DNA of 64,000 nt from Boswellia sacra (Eukaryota > Streptophyta > Magnoliopsida > Sapindales > Burseraceae), in contig SNVD02013897.1 of NCBI GenBank assembly GCA_013180625.2, forward strand, positions 372,001 to 436,000, read 5' to 3'. Of the stretch, positions 55,560 to 64,000 are shown piece by piece. Numbering within the stretch: position 1 is the first letter of the stretch; each line of letters starts with the position of its first letter. Made by a program: the position numbers and the translations under genes. The notes beneath the pieces are model-generated. The model worked only from the letters and a program-made list of their open reading frames with translations. It was not told where the DNA came from and made no database searches.

Positions 55560-57948
55560 AACTTGGTGGACTTCTATAGAGACAAAATTGTGCTGCATCA
55601 GTTTTGGCAACTAGAATTTATAGTAGTTAATAGGCCAAGATGTGAGATTTGCATACCTGCTCAATTTCTTGATACGGTAGCCTATGCACTTCCAATTTTA
55701 GATGATGATCTTCCTTCCACTTACAAAGAGGCATTCAGATGTTCTGAAGTTGGTTAGTGGAAGACAACTATAGGGACAACTATGGGTGAAGAGATTTAGT
55801 CGCTTCAGAAGAATTAAACTTGGGAGCTAGCTCAACTACCAAAAGGTAAAAAGGCAATTGGGTGCAAATGGGTGTTTACAAAGAAAGATGGATTTCTTAA
55901 CAAGAGTGATGTCCGCTACAAGGCAAGGTTGGTGGCTAAAGGCTACGCTTAGAGGGAAGGAATTGACTACAATGAGATATTTTCTCCAGTTGTGAAACAT
56001 TCTTCCATTAGAATTTTGTTGGCCTTTGTAGCTTAGATGAATATGGAACTAGTTCAACTTGATGTAAAAACTGCATTTTTACATAGTGATTTAGAAGAGG
56101 AAATCTATATGACTCAATCCGAGGAATTCAAAGTTGCTGGTAAAGAAAACTTAGCTTGCAAACTGAAAAGATTGTTTTATGGTTTGGAACGATCTTCGAG
56201 GTAGTAGAACAAGCGATTTTATTGGTTTATGATGGGTCAAAAGTACACAAGAAGCAAATTTGTGTATATTTTCAGAGGCTACGTGATAGGTCTTTCATTT
56301 ATCTACTCTTGTATGTTGAAGACATATTGATAGCTTCGAAAAATGTCGAAGAAATTAAGAAGTTCAAGAATTAGTTGAATTCAAGAGTTTAAGGTGAAAG
56401 ATTTGGGTCAACCTAAGAAGATACTAGGTATGGAGATTAACAGAGATAGAGGAAGAAACAAGGTTTGTTTGACTTAAAAGCAATATCTAAAGAAGGCATT
56501 ACAACGGTTTGGCATTTTAGAGTAGTCAAAACCTGTAAGGATCCTACTTACTCCTTATATGAAGTTAAGTGCATTTTTATCACCTAACATAGATGAAGAA
56601 TAAGAGTATATGTCTCGAGGTTCACATACTAATACAGTTAGCAGGCTGATGTATGCTATGGTGCATACGAGTCCTGACATTTCACATGCAGTTAAAATTT
56701 TGAGCAAGTATATGCATGATCCTGGTAAAGGAAATTGGCAAGCAGTGAAATGGATTCTACGATATTTGTTGAAAATTGTAGATTTTGTTTTAGTCTTTGA
56801 GAGAGATGATACGTGTGACCAGTACGTTGCTTGATATGTTGATTCTGATTATGCTGGTGATTTCAATAAGCATTGGTCGACAATAGGTTATGTGTTTACT
56901 GTTGCAGGAGCACCAGTGAGTTGGAAGCCTACTTTACAATCTATGGTATCTTTGTCTACTATAGAGGCAGAGGACATGCAGTGATAGAGATTGTGACGAA
57001 AGCTATTTGGTTACAGGAATTACTGGATGAATTGGAAATTGGTCAGAAGAGAATCAATCTTTATTCTAATAGTCAAAGTGCTATCCACTTGGAAAAGAAT
57101 CCTGTATTCCACGTTCGCACAAAGCATATTGGCATTCGGTATCATTTTATGTAGGAGATTATTGATGAAGGAAGAATATTACTTCAGAAGATTGGGACTG
57201 CCAAGAATCTTACAGATATGTTGACTAAGGTTGTGACAGCGATCAAGTTCAGTCATTACTTGGACTTGATCAATATTGTGCGAGTTTGATCTCGCCATTG
57301 GGTGCATTTGGAGGCGTTGCAGTTCATTGATAGAGAATATGGGAAAAAGAAGAATTTCGTGATAGACCGACATAATCACCAAGGTGGGGATTTGTTGAGT
57401 TTTTGGCTCATATGCAAGTGAGAGAAATCCCACATTGGTTAAGTAGCAAAACTTGGGTCCCATGTGGGCTTATAAAAGAAGCCACATAGGTTCGTGTTTT
57501 GTGTCCCTTTTTCAAATTCTCCTCCATCCTTGATATTTATAAGGTCTATTATTAAGACCTTATAGCTTAAGGACCTTCCATTAAGGACCTTGACGTTTGT
57601 ATAATTTGTTTTTCCCTTTAATTTTGGGTATTTGTAGTATTGCCTAATTATTTAGGTAATTATGATTTGGTCTAACTAGTTGAGTAATTACAGTTTCACC
57701 CAATAGATGAGATTTTATATTGTGGCTCAAAAGTTTATAATTCTCTTTGAAGATAGTGAAAGTTTTTTCAGCAGTGCTCAAGGACATAGGCAACAGTATC
57801 GAACCTATTTAAATCTTGGTGTTCTTTCTATGTTGCATTATTAGTTGATTGGTTGCCTCTTTAATTGCTATTATATTCAATTAACTAGCGTAGTTTGTAG
57901 CGTTGCATTTGGTTGTTTTGTGGTATCGCTTCCGTATTGCACGTAACA
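55560..57948 (+). mobile_element. 3' half of a copia element, same family as 163-5601
   Basis: This parallels about 3180-5601 of the first element, with many substitutions. The RT region has WELAQLPKGKKAIGCKWVFT (about 55820), the active-site area reads YVED instead of YVDD (about 56312), and RNase H has NSQSAIHLEKNPVFHVRTKH (about 57066). A purine tract (AAGGTGGGGA, 57381-57390) precedes the LTR. Stops are frequent in every domain. The 5' LTR, gag, protease and integrase are absent, so the copy is truncated at the left, where the membrane-protein gene begins. Confidence 0.88.
57393..57948 (+). repeat. 3' LTR of the truncated copia copy
   Basis: This 556-bp repeat starts TGTTGAGTTTTTGGCTC and ends GCACGTAACA. 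It is clearly related to the LTRs at 163-727 and 5038-5601 but more diverged than those are from each other (for example TATAAAAGAAGCC is kept). Confidence 0.88.
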
Positions 57949-59120
57949 AGTAATTAATTTAAACTGTTGGTTTATGAAGAGTTCAAATCCTATGAAAGAT
58001 GACTACTTGAGAATCCAATGCTTTAACAAAACGAAAACAAAAACAAATAACAATGTCATTAGTTGATCTCTGAAGAACCAACTCCACTAGATCACCGCAA
58101 AGCTCGATTTTCTAAGCTCCTTTCTAGCTCCTATCTTTGCCTACCTTCATCATCTTCATTAATTACCTCATCTTCACTGTTGATTCTATCTTTCCATAGA
58201 GGTCTCACAAAGAAGAAAGTGGAGTCATGAATTCGGTACAACTAATTGCGATTTGCAATCTCAGATCTTCATCTTTCTTCTCCATCTCTGTTTCTTATTT
58301 TTTAATCCTGAAAATAAGTGAGGGAAAATGGAAGGGTTTAATATGTTTGGATTTTGATGGGTTGATGAGGTGATGTGGGATCAGAGTAGTACTTATATGC
58401 ATATCAGCTCCGTTTTGGGTAATAGCTCCTGCCAAGTGTTAATTACTGTCGTCGTCTTTATTTAAAATGGACTCATTTTCTTAATTATTATGAAGAGACA
58501 GAGAAAAAAACCAAAGCTTTAATTAAAAAAGTGAAGTCATAATTTATTATTTTAAGCTAAATTTTCATGTTGAGTAGTGGTTGGTAACCAACAAGACAGA
58601 CACCTGTAACTAAAAGACAAAATTAACCTCAGAGCCTATATAGGGTTAGTTTGAGGTTGTTATTGCTATAAAAATAAGAAGTTTTTGTGTTGCTATATAA
58701 AACATTTGCTCTAAAAAAGTGGAAGAGTGTTTGGTAAACCAATTTTTAAACACTGCTTTGGTTTTTAAAAACAGGACAAGAGGTGTTTGGGATCACTGTT
58801 GTTGTTGCTATTACTTTTGATATATACAAATGAGTAAAATGGGCATATATATTGTTCATTTGTAATAGTTTGATTGTTAACATTTTATAATCAATTTTTT
58901 TCATTTTTTGAAAATTTTCCAACATTATCTATATAAATTAATCAAATAACATTTTATAATCAATTCTTTTTCTTTTTTAATAATTATCTTCAAAAATGTC
59001 TAAACATTTCAAGCAAGTCTAAAGGAATCCCATTTACCAGTAGCCAAGAAAATCATCAGGTATATACATAGAACTTATGATTATGGGATATGATTTTGTA
59101 AAGAAACAAATGCTTATTTT
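57949..59120. other. Non-coding stretch
   Basis: Mostly AT-rich. One 27-codon minus-strand frame (58205-58285, MEKKDEDLRLQIAISC) after leader-like sequence could be a first exon of the membrane gene to the left; support is weak. Nothing else was recognised. Confidence 0.4.
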
Positions 59121-59123
59121 GTA

Positions 59124-59575
59124 GGGCTTCCGATGCTGATTGGGCAGGGAATATTAATGATAGAAAAATCACATCAGGAGAATGTTTTTGCATTGGTGCA
59201 AACTTAGTTTCTTGGCATAGTAAGAAGCAAAATTCCATCTCCTTCTCTATTGTAGAAGCTAAATACATCCTAACAAAGAGTTATTGTACACAATTACTTG
59301 GGATGAAGCAAATGCTAAGTGATTATAGTATTGAACAACAACCTATAATGGTTTTTTTGTGATAATACTAGTGATGTAAATATTTCCAAAAATATAACAT
59401 TCTAAAACAAAACATATTGACATAAGATACCATTTTATAAGGGAGCTTGTAAAGCAAAAAATGATACACATCGAACACATCTCCATTGAAAAACAACTGG
59501 TTGACCTGTTCACTATGGCATTAGATGCATTAAGATTTGAGAATCTAAGAAAGACTGTTGGCATTTGTCAATTTT
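59124..59575 (+). pseudogene. Copia RNase H relic, third family (sirevirus-like)
   Basis: The frame reads SDADWAGNINDRKITSGECF, then ANLVSWHSKKQNSISFSIVE and TQLLGMKQMLSDYSIEQ, the RNase H region of sirevirus-type copia elements. After 59360 it is frameshifted but still follows the family (NITF, then KTYxHKIPFYKGACK, from a KHIDIRxHFxRE-like block). It differs from both other copia families in the window. Stops and shifts show that it is dead. Confidence 0.75.
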
Positions 59576-60539
59576 TTTGAATAAGCATTGCTATTATGTT
59601 AATTGTATCTAAAGTATCATAAGTTTTCTTCTAATCAAATATGTGTGAGCTGTAATCTATCCTGTGTTTTTATCGAGATACTGGTTAAGAAAATGAAAAA
59701 ATATAGAGAGAGTTACTAATATATGATGCATGAAAGCCATCACAGGGTATCTAAGAAATATATTGAGGTCACCCACTCAAGTGAAAAACGCTACCTCTAT
59801 ATTGTGTGAACGTTACTGTGTTTACTTCATAATACAATGTGATTAATTTTGGTGAATATATCAAAATATTATTTTTGACATCTCAATTGAATAAAAAATG
59901 AAGTTAAACAGCTTTCTTATAGCGATTACAAACGGCATTGAAATATACTTCTTCAGAATAATTCATATGATGTCCAGATATTGTTGTTATATTAATTATA
60001 ATTGTTTTTTTAATGTTATTTATATCATGTGATGTCATTTATGCCTAATTGAAATTTGATTTTCTTATTTACATCCATATGTCAAAAGTGCCATGTCAGC
60101 ATTGCTGGTTTGAAGGGGTGAGTCTTTAGTGGCTGAAATCCTTATCTTTATAAAATACCTTATTTTACTCAAAATCTATTTTTGAATTATTCTATTAATT
60201 GCATAAATGGTTTTGTTTAGGAAAATCAAATAAAATCAAATTTAAAATTGTTTTGGAAAGTGAATTACATGAGGATTCTCTATTTTCAAGTTTATCACAA
60301 ACTCAGTTAGGGTTATGTTTCTTATCATATATTGCACTGCCTTCTGCCTCTCTTATTTCTATCTCTGTTCTTAAACCCTTGCATAGTGATAATTTAAATC
60401 ATCGCAGTAGTAACTTTAACTGAGTCTAAGAAATCCATTATCAATTCATCATAATCAAGCGATTCCAACAATGAAACCAGTCATGACAGCTCATAGTTAT
60501 AATAATCACAATAGTAAGATGAAAAACATACAGAGGTTC

Positions 60540-62110
60540 TAATTGATCTTGCAATGAGTGATGAAGAAGAAGTTCTAGTTGGGCAAATGAAGAACAAGAT
60601 CAAGCCCAAGTTTAACAAGTTTCTCACAACTAAAGTGAAGAACATTTTCAGAAGTATACTTCAAATAGGAAGTTGTAGATTGAAAGGCCAGTGAATGTTT
60701 CTAATTTCAACAAATATGGCATGGGTGAGCTTCTTAAGTCCATATATTAGACTAGGATGGTAAACAATTTTCTACCTCTAGTTAAAACTCTCATTCAAGA
60801 AATTTATACAAATATATCTAATTTTGTGATAATCTTAAGAGTTTTTATGATCACAAGGTGTATTGCAGAGTTAGAATAATTAAGTTCCCATCGAATGTGA
60901 TTAATACTTTTTTTTGATATTCCTATTGGGAGTTTGCATTCTGTTCGTGATGATATTGTGATGGAAGATGTTCTTAAGGAGTTAACTAGTTGTGATAATT
61001 TGATCTAGAATTCAAAAGATGGAATTGATCAAAAATATATCACTAAGAAGTATATGGTTCTATGTAAGATTGCACAATTTGATTGGTTCCCTTCAACCTA
61101 TCAAAATCAAGTTAGAGATGATAGGGTGAAATTTTCATCTTGTTTGGGCACCAATAGACCACTTAATTTAGGTTTGTGGATATATATGATGATAGTTCAT
61201 ATTATGCCATACAAATCCGATTATCATTTGTTTGTGTTTCCTTGTTTGATTCAAGGAATTTTGGCTCAGAATGGAGTTTCTAGGAGTTCTAAAGAGACTT
61301 ATGATATTCTACCTAAACCTATGACAAAAGGTTTTTTTTTTTTTTTTATCTAGATTGCATGACAAAACCAATTTGCTTGATCCTCAATGGAAACCAAGGA
61401 GGATTAGATCAAATCCAATAAGTAATATGGAAAAAACAACTTGCTCCAATCAATATTGCTTTAGTTGATATTATGTAGGATATCAAGGATATCAAGGCCG
61501 AGCAATATGAGTTGGAGAAAAGCTTGATAGCAAAGCAACTGTAGATGAATCACTTTAAATGTCAACTAATGAGACAATGGCAGAATATCCTAAGGTGTCG
61601 GGCACGAAGAGGAACATACTGAATAGGTTACTGCTATGATAGATAAAACAATAGAGAAGAAGAAGAACAAAAAGGAAGCAAAGAAGAAACAAAAAAGGGA
61701 AAGCTTGCTAAGCAAAATTTATCCAAGAAATCAGTTACAACAGAACCATCTCATCCTCTAAGCATAGAAGAACTAGCACAAGAGGAACCGACATCTCATA
61801 TTTGTACTCCACCACATCATGAAGAACCTTCAAATGAACCAACTCCTAAACCAAAAAAAGCGACATAAGAGATTCCATCACAAATTGTAGTTGAATCTCT
61901 TATAGGATTATCACAGAATGTGGATGTGTCTTAGCATATTGAGACTAGCATTGAGAGGAAAGATCAAGAGATTAGAAAAATAGTTGCTGAAGTGACTACC
62001 TCATCCATTGATACATTAGTTCAACAAGACACTCCAACCGCTTTTGAGCAACCCACTCCATCCACCAAGGGCACCAGATTCAAAAACCATAGCTGGAAGG
62101 TCTAAGAGAC
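60540..62110 (+). pseudogene. Relic of the extra ORF of a sirevirus-like element
   Basis: Broken frames contain LAMSDEEEVLVGQMKNKIKP, then after 60870 the remnant of a plant 'putative transposon protein' domain: IPIGSLHSVRDDIVMEDVLK, DWFPSTYQNQVRDDR, LGTNRPLNLGLWIYMMIVHI and FPCLIQGILAQNGVS (to about 61280). A lysine/glutamate-rich stretch follows (61640-62060). The position between RNase H and the 3' LTR matches the extra, env-like position of sireviruses. No signal peptide or membrane helix is evident, so I do not call it an envelope protein. Several stops are present. Confidence 0.55.
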
Positions 62111-62727
62111 AGACTGGACTACCTTCGTAAGTTCACTCAATTGAATTGATTTCATATCAGTTTTTCAAATTTGTTTTTCCTTTATGCATTTAAATTTTTT
62201 TGGAACTTTTTTTGAAACTAAGAGGGAGAAGATATGGTTTCTGACATTTTTGGTTTATGTTTGCGTTTAGGGAAAAGTTTTAAGTTAGGTCGAGTAATTG
62301 TTTTTGCTTATTATGCTTTGATGTGTTTGAACTTTGCAAGAACTAATCTATTTTGCGTGCATATTTAAATTGTCTGCTAAATTATCTACTTTGTCTTTGA
62401 TTATCTTTGATTTCTTTGCTGCAATTTATTTGTTTTTGGTTAATTAGCTTTGATTATTTTGATGCATCGTTAGCTTTGATAACTTTACTTGCAAGTCATT
62501 TGCTTTGTTAGTCACATTAGATTTGATCACTTTACTTGCAAGTTACTTGATTTTAGTCATTTTTTTTATGACTATATTTGTTGTATGGTTAATAACTGAC
62601 ATTTCATTATCACTATTGTAGTGGCACTTTCATTTATGTTTGGTATATTTGTTTTTAGTTGCATTAGAATATTTTTAGATGATGATAATTGTTTCAGATA
62701 CAAGTTGATGCTTTCATCACGAGTTGC

Positions 62728-63450
62728 CAAAAAGGGAGAGATTGTTAGTGTCAAACGTGATATCTTAGCATGTGTCATGCATATGATTGTTTTTAGACAA
62801 ACTTGTAATTAAAATATTAGTTTATAATCTTTCCTATTTTACTGTTTCTATAAGTCTTTATTAACAAGTCTTTTAGTCATATTGAATTCTTTATTAGATT
62901 AGGATATTAATCTAGTATCCTAGTTTACTTAGGAATATATTGTATCACTTTTTATATTGTTGATTGATATTCTGTACTTACCATTTGAGTTGGATTGCGA
63001 TTCTATAGGATATTAATAAGGAAGGCAACTGAACTTCACACTATATATAATGCTATTTTTTATAACTTATACATATATATGTGTGTGTCGCACCGCATTT
63101 CAGGTAATTAAGAAGAGCTTCAAATGAAAAATTAGAATGCATCTTTGATTTTTTTTTTGTTGGAGCTTATTCATGTATGAGAAGTTGTGATCCTGCATAA
63201 ATTTTGTTTAAGTTTGTTTATTTTAGTATTCACTCAAGAGAACTTGCAAGTTGAGTGTTTATGTAATTCAGTGTCAGATATTGTTGTTATGTATTACTTA
63301 ATAGTGTTGTACCAAGTTATCAGCAATAGAGAGTGAGTGGTGTCACTAGAGTTTAAAATATTGTTATAATTTTATTTCACAAAGATTATATCAGTGTGTG
63401 AGAATGAGTCACTACTATAAATGCACCTAAAGATTATATAAACAAAAACT
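62728..63450 (+). repeat. Polypurine tract and 3' LTR of the sirevirus-like relic
   Basis: AAAAAGGGAGAGA (62728-62741) is followed immediately by TGTTAGTGTC at 62743, the classic tract/LTR junction of sirevirus-type elements. A TATA box (CTATATATAATGC) lies near 63042. The right end was not determined; 63450 is a rough limit. No second LTR lies in the window, because the 5' part of the element is missing or degraded. Confidence 0.6.
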
Positions 63451-64000
63451 TAGTGAGTTGCAATTCTAGGCTGTCTGTGCACATAGGTTTTTATACTCAA
63501 ATCAGTAAATCCTCTTATATAATTTTATATTACAGTTTACTATTATATTATGTATAACTGATCCACACTTTCAGATCTTATAGGATACAAGACTTATTTC
63601 TAGTAGCCTCAGAGTTAATGACAAGGCTAAATACAAATTAATTAAGATAAGCCAAAAAGATAACAATCCTAAAAGATAGACATAATCTAGAATTACTTAT
63701 ATCATCTGAACAAAGAAAATAAAATAACACGATAAATCCTGGAGAGCAGATATACATAGCATAAGATGATTAGTATCGCTTTAACATCCCATTTATTCAA
63801 GTGTTAGTGAATTTCATTCACTAATTTGATATACTTAAATTTAACTTTTGATTTGTTTCTGAGTAAAATATGCAGAAAATAATGCGCTATTTTAGTTAAA
63901 TGCAGATTCCTTAGAATAGAATTTGATTCCTAATAAATCACATTAAAATCGGGACAAATCAGGCCAAAAAGAGGAAAAGTTTGGATCACTAGACCAGAAG
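63450..64000. other. AT-rich stretch to the window end
   Basis: No coding or structural feature recognised. It may contain the remainder of the LTR. Confidence 0.4.

Noticed and set aside
58205..58285. 27-codon minus-strand frame MEKKDEDL as a gene
   Set aside because: Too short, with no confirmed splice donor or continuation; kept only as a remark.
60540..62110. Envelope gene of a retrovirus-like element
   Set aside because: The position fits, but no signal peptide, membrane helix or fusion-like segment is visible, so only 'extra ORF relic' is claimed.

Overview
The window looks like nuclear DNA of a flowering plant, most likely a eudicot. It is AT-rich, has spliced gene structure with GT/AG introns, plant-specific gene families (DUF247, CBL calcium sensors, SRO/RCD1-like proteins, DUF1639) and plant transposon lineages (Ty1/copia, CACTA/En-Spm, TRIM, a MULE-type MITE). 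I cannot name the species. I see no intact host gene. Nearly everything recognisable is a transposon, a gene broken by one, or a gene fragment carried by one.

Layout. 1-8560: a minus-strand DUF247 gene broken into three pieces by a Ty1/copia element (163-5601) and a complete TRIM element (6057-6561), each with a target-site duplication (TSD); the gene also has a frameshift and a stop. 8570-12050: AT-rich DNA with a palindromic MULE-type MITE (9775-10073, 9-bp TSD) and a diverged direct repeat. 12060-16544 and 23426-25640: a modular non-coding repeat array in two large copies. The second copy is split by CACTA element 1 (16545-23425, TSD TTA), which has no recognisable transposase but carries exon-like pieces of at least three unrelated host genes: ALKBH9/10-like, SRO/RCD1-like and INO80-complex IES6/YL1-C-like. 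26000-31150: a possible small secreted-peptide gene with a frameshift, a TIR element, a second DUF247 relic and a SINE-like element.

31849-43857: CACTA element 2 (12 kb, TSD CTA, 13-bp terminal repeats). It carries the two usual genes, a TNP2-type transposase and a TNPA-type (Ptta/En-Spm) protein; both have stops. A 1.75-kb solo LTR (36752-38502, TSD TATTG) sits in the transposase. 44738-46900: relic of a second copia family. 47062-47337: DUF1639-like reading frame. 49481-53534: CACTA-like element 3, non-autonomous, holding six consecutive exons of a CBL10-like calcium-sensor gene with introns and reading phase kept. 53779-55545: an unrecognised membrane-protein gene in two pieces separated by a TIR element. 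55560-57948: 3' half of another copy of the first copia family. 59124-63450: relic of a sirevirus-like copia element with RNase H, a downstream extra ORF and a 3' LTR.

The main theme is gene-fragment capture by CACTA elements. Two elements without transposase hold pieces of four host genes, and a third, formerly coding element of the same superfamily with matching outer termini lies between them. Family assignments rest on motif recognition by eye; no database search was possible.
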